Position numbers and translations under genes: made by a program. Shown here in pieces: positions 9,024 through 17,589 of a stretch of DNA of 43,545 nucleotides. The DNA is from JBFWVD01 sp050246915 (GTDB lineage: Bacteria; Actinomycetota; Acidimicrobiia; Acidimicrobiales; Ilumatobacteraceae): assembly GCA_050246915.1 (NCBI GenBank), contig JBFWVD010000046.1:1-43545 (forward strand), in the 5' to 3' direction. The notes below the pieces were generated by a model, which was given only the letters and a program-made list of their open reading frames with translations, had not been told where the DNA came from and did not search any database. Numbering within the stretch: the stretch's first letter is position 1; the number at the start of each line of letters is the position of its first letter.

Positions 9024-9058
9024 GTCTGGGGGAGGACCAACACGATCCTCCCCCAGAC
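9024..9058. terminator. bidirectional terminator-like hairpin
   Basis: A perfect 13-bp stem (GTCTGGGGGAGGA / TCCTCCCCCAGAC) with a 9-nt loop lies between the kinase stop (9006) and the convergent secreted-protein stop (9083). There is no U-tract, as is common in high-GC actinobacteria. It can serve both converging transcripts. Confidence 0.7.
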
Positions 9059-9082
9059 TGCTCTCAGCCAGGTCCGATCGGC

Positions 9083-9511
9083 TCAGCCCTTGGCGTCCTC
9101 GACACCTGCCGGCTCATTGGGATCGTTGTCCTGGTTCGCGGCCGGGCCACCGTCGCACTGAGCGCCAGTCGCCTTGTCGATGCCATTCTCGCAGTCGACA
9201 CCGCCGACTTCCTCGACTCCATCGGCCACCTCGGTTCCAGTTACCTCCGTGGCATCTGGAACGTCGTTGATGTCCGGAGCGTCATTTGCCTCGCGTGCAT
9301 CAGGCACGGTCGTGCCGAGGTCCGCCGAAGCTCCAGCAGTCGGAGCGAGCGTCGCGCTGTTGGCCTCGGTGACGGGACCAGACGAGGCGGCCGGCGGTGG
9401 TGTGGCAGCGGTTCCGTTGCCACTCACGGCATTGGCGAGCCCGGCAGCCCCGGCGAACAAGCCAACGCCGACGAGAGCGGTGTAGCTGGCCTTCTTCAAT
9501 CGGGAGGTCAT
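9083..9511 (-). CDS. small secreted acidic protein, unknown function
   Basis: The 142-aa protein has a basic N-terminus (MTSRLKK), a hydrophobic signal core and a likely cleavage site after LANA. The mature part is Ala/Pro/Asp/Glu-rich with low complexity and two cysteines (DCENG and AQCDG). The ATG at 9511 is supported by an AAAGGA ribosome binding site about 8 nt upstream. Its signal region resembles the secreted protein at 16606-16983 (both read AG.ANAV.G followed by Ala/Pro/Thr), so the two are probably paralogs. It is divergent from a response regulator, and the shared intergenic region has an array of regulator-type repeats. It may therefore be an output gene or accessory sensor of that system; this is inferred. 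Confidence 0.72.
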   Translation of the reverse strand: MTSRLKKASYTALVGVGLFAGAAGLANAVSGNGTAATPPPAASSGPVTEANSATLAPTAGASADLGTTVPDAREANDAPDINDVPDATEVTGTEVADGVEEVGGVDCENGIDKATGAQCDGGPAANQDNDPNEPAGVEDAKG

Positions 9512-9580
9512 GGGAGTGTTCCTTTCGTAGATCTCGGATCGGCGATTCCGATCCGACACCGCCATGATGCAGACGACGAC

Positions 9581-9629
9581 CTTCAGCTCGCCCTAAGTGA
9601 CCTGAAGCGACGCTTAAGGTCAGCTTCAG
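9581..9629. promoter_or_regulatory. array of five ~11-bp-spaced hexamers, probable OmpR-family binding sites
   Basis: CTTCAG (9581), CCTAAG (9592), CTGAAG (9602), CTTAAG (9613) and CTTCAG (9624) follow each other at 10-11 bp, one helical turn. This is the arrangement bound by OmpR/PhoB-family dimers. The array sits between the secreted-protein gene (starts 9511, minus) and the regulator gene (starts 9653, plus). CACTCT at 9641-9646 is a weak -10 candidate giving a leaderless GTG start. Autoregulation is inferred. Confidence 0.6.
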
Positions 9630-9652
9630 CTCGTGTCTGCCACTCTGGTCTG

Positions 9653-10330
9653 GTGAGAATTCTGGTCGTCGAGGATGACAAGCGGCTGGCGGCGACGCTT
9701 CGTCGCGGTCTGGAAGCCGAGGGCTTCGCCGTTGACAACGCGCTCGACGGCGAACAGGGCCTCTGGATGGCGTCCGAGAACCCCTACGACGCGATCGTGC
9801 TCGACCTGATGCTGCCCAAGCTCAACGGGTTTCAAGTGTGCGGTCGTCTCCGGGAGCAAGGAAACTGGACACCGATCCTGATGCTGACCGCGAAGAGCGG
9901 TGAGCTCGACGAGGCTGAGGCCCTCGACACCGGCGCCGACGACTACCTCACAAAGCCGTTCTCGTACGTCGTATTGGTTGCGCATCTACGCGCGCTCATC
10001 CGCCGAGGTGCCGACGCGCGGCCGTCGCAACTCACCGTCGGTGATCTTGTCGTGGACCCGGCGGTCCGTTCGTGCCGACGGGGCGACAAGGCGATCGAAC
10101 TGACCGCCAAGGAATTCGCCATCATCGAGTACTTGGCCCGACGCAATGGCGAGGTGGTCTCCAAGGCCGATCTCCTCGAACACGCGTGGGACTTCGCGTA
10201 CGACGGGGACCCGAGCGTGATCGAGGTGCACGTGTCGAACATCCGAGGCAAGATCGACAAGCCGTTCCACACCAAGACGTTGCGGACCGTTCGTGGAGCT
10301 GGATACCGGCTCGTGCCCGATGGCCGCTGA
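9653..10330 (+). CDS. OmpR/PhoB-family response regulator
   Basis: The 225-aa regulator begins VRILVVEDD from a GTG at 9653, where the receiver domain starts naturally. Phospho-acceptor D51 (VLDLMLPKLNG), T79 and K101 (LTKPF) are present. The winged helix has LTAKEFAIIEYL and ends VRGAGYRLV. It belongs to the CutR/TcrA-like branch, unlike the two other regulators here. It overlaps the kinase gene by 11 bp. The repeat array immediately upstream suggests autoregulation together with control of the divergent secreted protein. Confidence 0.95.
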   Translation: MRILVVEDDKRLAATLRRGLEAEGFAVDNALDGEQGLWMASENPYDAIVLDLMLPKLNGFQVCGRLREQGNWTPILMLTAKSGELDEAEALDTGADDYLTKPFSYVVLVAHLRALIRRGADARPSQLTVGDLVVDPAVRSCRRGDKAIELTAKEFAIIEYLARRNGEVVSKADLLEHAWDFAYDGDPSVIEVHVSNIRGKIDKPFHTKTLRTVRGAGYRLVPDGR

Positions 10331-11696
10331 CCGCCCGTCGGGCCGCCTTGGGCTCCGTTCTCGCATCACGATCGTCGCAGCCCTGACGGTCGGAGCGGCC
10401 CTCCTTGTCGGTGCGCTGCTGCTCGTCGGGTTGTTGCGCACCCGCCTTGATGCAGCCGCGACGAGCTCGGCCTCGCTGCGAGCGCGTGACATCGCTGCGC
10501 TGGCTGAACAGGACGCGCTCCCAGCGACACTCGCACTACCTGGGGAGGAGTCCGCATTCGTGCAGGTCGTCGACGGCCATGGAACGGTTATCGCATCGTC
10601 AGAGAACATTGAGGGCGAGTCGGCGCTCACGGCGCGACGCCCTAGCGGATCTGTACCACTGAGCTTCACAATGACCGTCGGACCACTCGACGACGCTGTG
10701 GCAATGCGCGTGATCGCCCTCAACGCCGAGACCGCATCAGGGATCGTGACGGTCTATGCCGGCGAGAGCCTTGCGACGAAGGACGAAACGACTCGAGCGA
10801 TCATCACGGTGTTGATCGTCGGACTGCCGCTCCTGCTGGCGATTGTCGGACTCGTGACCTGGTGGTCGGTGGCGCGCACCCTTCGACCGGTCCGACGCAT
10901 CACCCAGGCCATGAGTGAGATCACTGCGAACGATCTCCACCGGAGAGTTCCTGTGCCCGCACGAGTCGACGAGATCGGGCAGCTCGCCACGACTGTCAAC
11001 GAGACGTTGGCACGGCTCGACACGGCGGTCGATCGGCAACGACGCTTCGTTGCGGACGCCAGCCATGAACTGCGCGGTCCCCTTGCCGCGCTTCGCGCCG
11101 ATCTCGAGATCTCGGTCGCGCATCCCGAGCGAACCAGTTGGCCGATCGTCGCGCACGACACGCTGAACGACGTCGAGCGCCTCGAACACCTCACCGACGA
11201 CCTTTTGACGTTGGCGCGGCTCGATTCCAATCATCATCGACCTCACCAACTCGTCGATCTCGCGGCGATCACGACCACGGCGACAAGGTTGACCAACCGT
11301 CCCGAGCTGACAATCACCACCACAGGACTCGACCGACCTGCGGTCGTCCGCGGCGATCCTGACCAACTCCAGCGCATGGTCCGAAACCTCGTACACAACG
11401 CCGAGCAACACGCCCACGAGCACATCACGATCATCATGACCAACGGCCAATCCACGGTCCGATTGGCGATCGCCGACGATGGACCCGGTATCCCCGCTGG
11501 GCAACACACCACCGTCTTCGAACGGTTCGTGCGGCTCGACACGGCCCGAACACGCGACATGGGAGGCACCGGCCTCGGACTGGCCATCGTGGCCGACGTC
11601 GTCGCTCATCATCGCGGCACCATCACGATCTCCGAAACCACCCCCCACGGTGCCACGTTCACCGTCGAGCTCCCATCAGTAACGCTGCCGGACTGA
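10320..11696 (+). CDS. sensor histidine kinase (HAMP-HisKA-HATPase)
   Basis: The 458-aa kinase has a first membrane helix at about 17-40, an extracytoplasmic domain of about 120 residues, a second helix at about 160-185, and HAMP. The H box is DASHELRGPL, the N box NLVHNAEQHA, the G1 box DDGPG and the G2 box GGTGLGLAIV, all intact. ATG 10320 overlaps the regulator by 11 bp; an alternative start 27 nt upstream would lie deeper in that gene. An ABC exporter operon follows after 192 nt, a usual arrangement for antimicrobial- or envelope-responsive systems, but the signal is not evident. Confidence 0.94.
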   Translation: MAADRPSGRLGLRSRITIVAALTVGAALLVGALLLVGLLRTRLDAAATSSASLRARDIAALAEQDALPATLALPGEESAFVQVVDGHGTVIASSENIEGESALTARRPSGSVPLSFTMTVGPLDDAVAMRVIALNAETASGIVTVYAGESLATKDETTRAIITVLIVGLPLLLAIVGLVTWWSVARTLRPVRRITQAMSEITANDLHRRVPVPARVDEIGQLATTVNETLARLDTAVDRQRRFVADASHELRGPLAALRADLEISVAHPERTSWPIVAHDTLNDVERLEHLTDDLLTLARLDSNHHRPHQLVDLAAITTTATRLTNRPELTITTTGLDRPAVVRGDPDQLQRMVRNLVHNAEQHAHEHITIIMTNGQSTVRLAIADDGPGIPAGQHTTVFERFVRLDTARTRDMGGTGLGLAIVADVVAHHRGTITISETTPHGATFTVELPSVTLPD

Positions 11697-11888
11697 CGAG
11701 CCCAGCCACCGCGACATCACCATCAACGCATCCATGCGAGTTCTTGCCGTCTTCTCGCCGAGGACGAGCCGACTGCTGGCCCACCGTTTCCTACCGTCCT
11801 CGATGTCAGGTCGCCACGACCCGGCCGCCGGCACCACGCCGGCCCACTGACCATCGGTCACGTGGACGAACCGACAAAGGAACGCCCG

Positions 11889-12623
11889 ATGCACGGCCCA
11901 GCGATCGAGTTACTTGCGCTGAACCACCGCTACGACAACGACCCGGTACTCCGAAACATCGACCTCACGATCGAACGTGGCGAGATCTTCGGGTTCCTCG
12001 GCCACAACGGAGCCGGCAAGACCACCGCCATCAACATCCTCACCACCCTCATCGAACCCACATCGGGTACCGCCAAGGTCTGCGGGTACGACGTCGTGAC
12101 ACAACGCCGGGAGGTCACCGAGCGCATCGGATACCTACCCGCCGAAGTCCGCATGTACGGGCACATGACAGCAGCCGAGAACCTCGAGTTCTTCGCGAAA
12201 CTGTCCGGTGTCGCCCAGCCCCGCAAGGCCGTCGCCGAGACACTGGACTACCTCGACTGTGCCGACCTCGCTGACAAGCGCGTCGGATCGTTCTCCACGG
12301 GCATGCGTCAGCGCATCGGGATCGCGCAGGCCATCGTGCACCGCCCGACGGTGCTGTTCCTCGACGAACCCACCGCTGGCCTCGACCCTGTTGGGGTGCG
12401 TCAGCTGCGCGAAACGATCTTGCGCCTCAATCGTGACCTCGCCATGACGGTGTTCATGAACACCCACCTACTCAGCGAAGTGGCCAAGGTGTGCACCACC
12501 ATCGGAGTGCTCAACCACGGAGAGCTCATCTACAAGGACTCGATCGCTGAGACCATCCGCCGCTTCCCGAACGAGACATCCCTCGAAGACATCTACGTCC
12601 GCATGGAAGGCGCCCCGACGTGA
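11889..12623 (+). CDS. ABC transporter ATP-binding protein (ABC-2 type exporter)
   Basis: The 244-aa ATPase has Walker A GHNGAGKTT, an LSGGQ-equivalent FSTGMRQR, Walker B VLFLDEPTAGLDP and the H-loop histidine in NTHLL. It resembles CcmA/NosF-type exporters. ATG 11889 is chosen over an in-frame GTG at 11862 because AAAGGA lies about 7 nt before it. It overlaps the first permease by 4 bp. The 192-nt region before it (11697-11888) shows no gene or clear terminator that I can see. It should energise the two following permeases. Confidence 0.93.
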   Translation: MHGPAIELLALNHRYDNDPVLRNIDLTIERGEIFGFLGHNGAGKTTAINILTTLIEPTSGTAKVCGYDVVTQRREVTERIGYLPAEVRMYGHMTAAENLEFFAKLSGVAQPRKAVAETLDYLDCADLADKRVGSFSTGMRQRIGIAQAIVHRPTVLFLDEPTAGLDPVGVRQLRETILRLNRDLAMTVFMNTHLLSEVAKVCTTIGVLNHGELIYKDSIAETIRRFPNETSLEDIYVRMEGAPT

Positions 12624-13534
12624 TCGCCACCATCGCGACACAGCAACTGCTCTCGCTTCGTCGCCAACGAGTGTTCGTCGCGATGTTCGCGACGCTCCTC
12701 ACGATGACCGCGCTCGCCGGGGTCCTCGGGTGGTCCAGTCACCACACGATCGTTCGTGTCTACGACGAAGCGGTCAAACTCCTCGCCGCCGAAGGCAAGC
12801 CCGCGCCTGCCAACCCGTTCCTGCTCAAGCCGACGTTGTCACTGCTGTCGAACATGGTCGTCTACATCCCACTCATCGGCGCACTCCTCGCGCTGATCCT
12901 TGGTCATCTCGCCATCGTCGACGACGAAACCAGCGGCATTGGCCGCCTCGTGTTCTCGCGACAGATCCGTCGTAGCAGCTACATCCTCGGCAAGGTCGCA
13001 AGTTCCGCGGCAGTGCTGACCGTCGTGCTCTCCGCGAGCCTCGTCGTGAGCGCATTCTCACTGCTCATCGTGAACCACACGATCTCCGCTGGCGATGCGG
13101 GTCGGCTCGCATTGTTCTACGCGTTGTCCCTTGTCTACCTGATGGTGTTCGCCCTCATCGGGATGATCACGGTCCTACTGACGCGCAATCGACCGCTGGC
13201 GCTTCTGTCCGCCTTGGGCGCCTGGTTGGTCATCACGTTCGTCATTCCGCAGTTCACCTCCGGATTGCGCCCGACCCAATCGCTGAACCCGATCACTGAT
13301 CCGGCCAGCACATCGCAGGCGTTCTTCGACATCACCTCTCACGCTCGTCCGTACTCCATCGTCGAGCAATACAAAGAGGCCAGCGGCCGGGTACTGGTCA
13401 CAGCAACGAGCGAACCAGTAGGCCACACGCTCGTGCGCATCGCACCCATCGCATCACTGGCAATCGTCCTTGCACTCCTGACCACCCAACTCGTGCAACG
13501 CCACGACTTCTCCCGGAGCGCCAACAGTGACTGA
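12620..13534 (+). CDS. ABC-2 type transporter permease
   Basis: The 304-aa protein has about six membrane helices: one near the N-terminus (about 18-38), four between about 75 and 210, and one near residues 270-295. A large extracytoplasmic loop follows the first helix. The layout matches NosY/ABC-2 permeases. The GTG start at 12620 overlaps the ATPase stop by 4 bp (GTGA), and its own end overlaps the next permease by 8 bp, so the three are co-translated. The exported substrate is unknown. Confidence 0.85.
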   Translation: MIATIATQQLLSLRRQRVFVAMFATLLTMTALAGVLGWSSHHTIVRVYDEAVKLLAAEGKPAPANPFLLKPTLSLLSNMVVYIPLIGALLALILGHLAIVDDETSGIGRLVFSRQIRRSSYILGKVASSAAVLTVVLSASLVVSAFSLLIVNHTISAGDAGRLALFYALSLVYLMVFALIGMITVLLTRNRPLALLSALGAWLVITFVIPQFTSGLRPTQSLNPITDPASTSQAFFDITSHARPYSIVEQYKEASGRVLVTATSEPVGHTLVRIAPIASLAIVLALLTTQLVQRHDFSRSANSD

Positions 13535-14513
13535 CTCCCGCAACCGGATCGCGACACTCGCCCGCCACGAGTACCGCGCTGCAGTTCGCAGCAAGATCCT
13601 CATCGTCCTTGTCGTCATACTCACCGTTGTCACCGCCGCCTCGGTGTACATCGCGTCGGTCGACTACGCCGGCAAACTCGCCGACTATCAGGCCTACCGA
13701 TCCGCGGCACAAGCAAGCGGACTCGATCGAGTTGCACCCTCCCCACTCGCCGCACTCTCGCTCTTGCGCGGCGCCATGGAGTACCTCGAAATCATCGGTG
13801 CCGTCATCGCCATCGCCCTCGGCTACCTCACCGTGTCACGCGAGCGTGTCAACCGGACACTCCCGCTCATCCGAAGTCGCCCCGTCACCGCTGGAGAACT
13901 CGCGGCCGGAAGCGTCCTCGGCGCGCTCGGTGTCATCACCACACTCGTCGCTGTGACCGGGCTCGTCGGCATCGTGTGTGTCGGGACGATCGGTCACGAT
14001 TGGATCAACGGCGGCCAAGCGCTCAAGGTGCTCCTCGCCTACGTCGCCTCGATCGTCTACATGGGCGCCTTCTACTGCCTCGGTGCGATTGCCACGGCCA
14101 AGTCGAACGTCGCAGCCAACGGGCTGATGATCGCCCTCGGCATCTGGCTCATCGTCGTGCTCGTCCTCCCCCAGATCGGCGACACCATGGATGCCGACAA
14201 CCAACTCCCCGGCGGGCTGTTCAAAGCACTCGGCCTGAACCACGACGGTGAGGTGCGGATCCTCACCCACTTCACCACCTACGAACGCATACGCACCTGG
14301 ACCGAGGAAGCGTCACTCGCCAAGCACTTCGAACGGTTCTCATTCGCCATGACCGACGTCAAAGAGCGCTACCGCCCCTACAGCCTCCCATGGCTCCTCG
14401 GCCAGACCCGCAACGACATCGGCTGGCTCACCGCCTACGCGACCGCTCTCTTCACCGGCCTACGCCGTGCACTTCGACGCCAACCAACCATCCCCCACGG
14501 AGGAACACAATGA
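13527..14513 (+). CDS. ABC-2 type transporter permease
   Basis: The 328-aa membrane protein is the partner permease, with helices at about 22-42, 85-105, 125-150, 165-185 and 195-215 and a long soluble stretch after them. It starts at GTG 13527, with CGGAGCG just upstream, inside the end of the first permease gene. Its TGA overlaps the lipoprotein ATG by 4 bp. Sequence similarity to the first permease is weak, so the transporter is probably a heterodimer. Confidence 0.85.
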   Translation: MTDSRNRIATLARHEYRAAVRSKILIVLVVILTVVTAASVYIASVDYAGKLADYQAYRSAAQASGLDRVAPSPLAALSLLRGAMEYLEIIGAVIAIALGYLTVSRERVNRTLPLIRSRPVTAGELAAGSVLGALGVITTLVAVTGLVGIVCVGTIGHDWINGGQALKVLLAYVASIVYMGAFYCLGAIATAKSNVAANGLMIALGIWLIVVLVLPQIGDTMDADNQLPGGLFKALGLNHDGEVRILTHFTTYERIRTWTEEASLAKHFERFSFAMTDVKERYRPYSLPWLLGQTRNDIGWLTAYATALFTGLRRALRRQPTIPHGGTQ

Positions 14514-15187
14514 CCACCAGCCCACCCCCCAATCGACGTGTCAAGACAGCGCTCCTCGCCGCGGTACTGCTCGCAGGAGGCGGAGCACTCGCCGCCTGCA
14601 GCTCAGGTAGCAGCTCATCCACGACCCCTAATGCGGCGACACCGACACCCTTGGCCGCGACCGACAACACGAGTTCGAACGCCAGTCCGTCAACGGTTGG
14701 CAACCCGACCGCAACTCCTCAGCCCGCCGCATCGAACAACCCCCAGGTCGTCCTTCCGGTGAAGACCAACCCGATCAGCAACGCGTCGACCGCCAAGACC
14801 TTGACGATCGACTCGGTACTCGTCGAGAACAACGTCGGCGCATCCGGCAAGGTCACCGATGACCACCTCGAAATCGCGATGACGAACACCGGCAAGGTCG
14901 ATCTCACCAACGTCGAGATCTACTACACCTTCACCGACCCCGCGACGAAGGCAACCGAGAGCTACTACACCAAGCTCCCAGCTTCGTTCACGATCGCCGC
15001 CGGCAAGCAACGCGTAGCCCACTTCGACGACACCGGAGCGACAGACCACTTCCCGGTCAGCAAGTTCAGCCTGTATTACACGGACACGAACGCGCTCGAT
15101 GTCACGGTAACCGTGAGCGCTTCGGGAGCGGCTGTCCAGACCGCCTCGGTCAAGAAGGACGCCGGCGGACCGGAGACGGCCGACTGA
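14510..15187 (+). CDS. lipoprotein linked to the ABC exporter
   Basis: The 225-aa protein has an RRVK N-terminus, a hydrophobic core and a lipobox ending LAAC30, so it is probably lipid-anchored outside the membrane. A Ser/Thr/Asn/Pro-rich linker (about 31-85) leads to a beta-rich domain (about 95-205) with DHLEIAMTNTGKVDLTNVEIYYTF, like FxLYD/DUF4352-type immunoglobulin-like modules. GGAGGAAC precedes ATG 14510. The 4-bp overlap with the permease ties it to the transporter, perhaps as a substrate-binding or docking subunit. Confidence 0.8.
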   Translation: MTTSPPPNRRVKTALLAAVLLAGGGALAACSSGSSSSTTPNAATPTPLAATDNTSSNASPSTVGNPTATPQPAASNNPQVVLPVKTNPISNASTAKTLTIDSVLVENNVGASGKVTDDHLEIAMTNTGKVDLTNVEIYYTFTDPATKATESYYTKLPASFTIAAGKQRVAHFDDTGATDHFPVSKFSLYYTDTNALDVTVTVSASGAAVQTASVKKDAGGPETAD

Positions 15188-15232
15188 TCGTGTTGCCGGG
15201 CGACGCCGAACCGCAGCACGACGAGGAGATCC

Positions 15233-16492
15233 GTGGTCAACGCAACCTCCGCCCGATACAACAGGCGAGCAACGTTCCGGCGCAGGCGTCTCGTCGTGCT
15301 GGCATCGATCGCCACACCAGTGCTGATGATCGTCAACCGATCCTGCACGCAGTCCAAGCCTGCGCTACCAACCAAAGCATCGGGAGGGTCTCAACCGTAC
15401 GCGACGACGCTCGCGCAACCGTCGACACCCGTCACGGTGGCCGACGTCGTCGACCACGTCGACGTCGTCGCTTCCGGTGGTCTCGATCCACTCGACCTGG
15501 CCGCCATCAGCCACGCTGTCGAGGCGAGCAGCACCCACTCGATCATCATCTCCCGGGCCACCTTGGAGATGACCAAGCTCGAGCGCGCGAGCAACGTCAT
15601 CACAGCTGCGCCCTTCAGGATGTACTTCCCCATGGACACCATCACCGTTGACGCAACATCCTCAACGATCCCGATCGGTGTCAAAGCCACTACAGCGCTC
15701 TCCCACGGCGACATCGTCATGACTCGGACCAGCGCGGCTGTCGAAGGAGCACAGTTGTCCGACACGATAGAACTGCGCTCATGGGACGGAACGCTTCGGA
15801 TGTTCACCATCGGAGCAGTCGTTGATGATACGGACATCAGTGGTGCCGAGCTCGCTCTGCCCGCGACGTCTGGCGCGTCTATGGGCATCGCCCGTCCGTC
15901 GCGCGGTCGCGTGTGGGGAACCAGACCACAACTCGAGACTTTCCTATCGATCCTGCCACGCCACCTCGTCACCGAGCTGTCCTGGTCACCGATGAGTCCC
16001 GACGACACCATCAGCCAGGCACGCACCAAACAACTACTCGGGCAGTTCGCGTACATCCGCACGGAAAACAGCCAGGTAACCGTTGACCCGACGTGGAAAG
16101 CGGCCAATCTCGTCACCGGCAAGATCCCACTCATCGGGAACATCGAGTGCCACACGATCGTCGCGCGAGCAGCGACCGACGCACTCGAGGAGATCCGCCA
16201 AGCTGGACTAGCAAGACTCATTGACACCGACGACACCTACCGCAACGGCGGATGCTGGGGACCACGAGAGCAGAAGACGCCAGAGGGAACAAGCGGACAC
16301 ACACTCTCTCGACACACCTGGGGTGGTGCCATAGACATCAACCCAACCACCAACCCACAGGGCGCTCCACCGACGATGGACCAGCGCGTCGTCGCCATCT
16401 CCCGTCATCACGGATTCGCCTGGGGAGGAAGCTTTCCAGCGCCCGATGGCATGCACTTCGAGTACATCGGACCTGACCCTCGACAGCCGTGA
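15233..16492 (+). CDS. membrane-anchored M15 peptidase (D-Ala-D-Ala carboxypeptidase-like)
   Basis: The 419-aa protein begins at GTG 15233 (GAGGAG upstream). It has an Arg-rich cytoplasmic tip and one signal-anchor helix (about 19-36). A middle region (about 155-250) reads GDIVMTRTSAAVEGAQLSD...FTIGAVVDDTDISGAEL, similar in pattern to the extracytoplasmic core of MacB/FtsX permeases. The C-terminal domain has the M15 zinc ligands H361 and D368 (SRHTWGGAIDIN) and H408 (MHFEY). Such enzymes cut peptide stems of peptidoglycan. It has a paralog at 17590. The middle-domain resemblance is my reading and needs structural confirmation. Confidence 0.85.
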   Translation: MVNATSARYNRRATFRRRRLVVLASIATPVLMIVNRSCTQSKPALPTKASGGSQPYATTLAQPSTPVTVADVVDHVDVVASGGLDPLDLAAISHAVEASSTHSIIISRATLEMTKLERASNVITAAPFRMYFPMDTITVDATSSTIPIGVKATTALSHGDIVMTRTSAAVEGAQLSDTIELRSWDGTLRMFTIGAVVDDTDISGAELALPATSGASMGIARPSRGRVWGTRPQLETFLSILPRHLVTELSWSPMSPDDTISQARTKQLLGQFAYIRTENSQVTVDPTWKAANLVTGKIPLIGNIECHTIVARAATDALEEIRQAGLARLIDTDDTYRNGGCWGPREQKTPEGTSGHTLSRHTWGGAIDINPTTNPQGAPPTMDQRVVAISRHHGFAWGGSFPAPDGMHFEYIGPDPRQP

Positions 16493-16529
16493 GCACCGCG
16501 GGCCAGACAGCGCCGAGACCCTCCTCGCC

Positions 16530-16568
16530 GATCCGGTGGCCGCACAGGTGCTGGGCGGCCACCGGATC
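16530..16568. terminator. bidirectional terminator-like hairpin
   Basis: A perfect 14-bp stem (GATCCGGTGGCCGC / GCGGCCACCGGATC) with an 11-nt loop lies between the convergent stops of the M15 peptidase gene (16492) and the secreted-protein gene (16606). Confidence 0.7.
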
Positions 16569-16605
16569 TCCTCAGGTGAAACCAATCCTCTTCGTCCGAG
16601 CAGGG

Positions 16606-16983
16606 TCAGCCAGCAACCGGAGCGCTAGTCGCGCCGGTTCCGATCTGGGCGTCACGCGCCGATTCGGCCGCGGCACGCTCCGGTGATTCTGAGGCCTCGT
16701 GCGCAGCGTCAGTATTGGAATGATGCGTCCCGTCGCCACCCATCTGTCCCGCGGTCTCGCCCGCTTCGTGCTCTGGGGTTTCTGCTGCCTCGTGGGCTGG
16801 GTCACTGTTGCTGTTGTCGACACCGGCGCTTGACGGGGCCGTGGTCGCGTCGGCCGACGTCGGGGCGGGGGTAGCCGGAGCCGACGTGCCGGTTACCGCG
16901 TTGGCGATACCGGCACCACCAATCGCCGCTCCAACGACGAGCGCTACCGTCACCATCCGCTTTCGACCAAATGCGTTTCTCAT
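16606..16983 (-). CDS. small secreted acidic protein, unknown function
   Basis: The 125-aa protein has a basic tip, a hydrophobic core and probable signal cleavage after IANA. The mature part is Ala/Thr/Pro-rich, then rich in His, Glu and Ala with two imperfect copies of a DPAHEAAETPEHEAGE-like segment (DAAHEASESPERAAAE). A GGAAAGAAGG ribosome binding site precedes ATG 16983. Its signal region resembles the secreted protein at 9083-9511. No domain is recognised. His/Glu-rich repeats could bind metal, but this is speculation. Confidence 0.7.
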   Translation of the reverse strand: MRNAFGRKRMVTVALVVGAAIGGAGIANAVTGTSAPATPAPTSADATTAPSSAGVDNSNSDPAHEAAETPEHEAGETAGQMGGDGTHHSNTDAAHEASESPERAAAESARDAQIGTGATSAPVAG

Positions 16984-17044
16984 CACATACCTTCTTTCCT
17001 GGGACCCGACAAACATCGGGCACCACCCAGCACACGCCCGCTGC

Positions 17045-17120
17045 GTAAGGCCCACATTGCATTGGGTAAGCCCCGCACGAGAAGCAGGTAAATCCAGCCC
17101 CGGTTCAACAACCAGTAAAT
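17045..17120. repeat. four GTAAG/GTAAAT direct repeats in an intergenic region
   Basis: GTAAGG (17045), GTAAGC (17066), GTAAAT (17088) and GTAAAT (17115) are spaced 21, 22 and 27 bp apart in the 218-bp gap between the divergent secreted-protein gene and the small gene at 17202. The last two share the extended core GTAAATCC. Spacing near two helical turns could suit a dimeric regulator; the repeats are short and may be chance. Confidence 0.3.
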
Positions 17121-17201
17121 CCGCATCTCCTCAATGGCTCGCCGGTGATACCGCTGCAACACTGCTCAGATGGGAACACGCACACGATTCGAGGCGAACC
17201 G

Positions 17202-17534
17202 ATGAACCCACACGAACTCGCCGACGCGACGGTGACGTTGGCGCAGGACTTGGCCTGTCACCTCATGCGGCCAGTCCAAAGTCCAGGAACGACGGTGTTC
17301 ACCCGAGTCGCGTTCGAGCAGATGTTCGTCACAGCAATCGACGTATCAATCGAGCGACGCACCGTGCAGGTCGAGATCGAAGACGAGCGATCCGGCCGCC
17401 GTCACTGGATACCCGAGATCACTCTTCCAGCATTCGACTTGCCCGCCAACGATCATGACCCGCGCCTGATCGCCAACCACATCGACTCCCGACTGCTGGA
17501 CTACGCCACGACCTTTCGCCGTCGCAGTCGATGA
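17202..17534 (+). CDS. conserved-looking hypothetical protein (110 aa)
   Basis: The soluble 110-aa protein has no signal peptide, no cysteine-rich motif and no fold that I recognise. It contains a mixed alpha/beta pattern (VQVEIEDERSGRRHWIPEI) and an Arg-rich tail. ATG 17202 is preceded by a weak GAGGCG. Its TGA lies 55 nt before the start of the second M15 peptidase gene, so the two may be co-transcribed. Confidence 0.55.
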   Translation: MNPHELADATVTLAQDLACHLMRPVQSPGTTVFTRVAFEQMFVTAIDVSIERRTVQVEIEDERSGRRHWIPEITLPAFDLPANDHDPRLIANHIDSRLLDYATTFRRRSR

Positions 17535-17589
17535 CCGATCGCAGCGAACCTTCTTGCACCCACCGATCAGCGACGAACGCATTCCCGGG

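Noticed and set aside
11676..11894. 72-residue minus-strand frame between the kinase and the ABC ATPase
   Set aside because: No ribosome binding site, no recognisable pattern, and it overlaps both neighbours.
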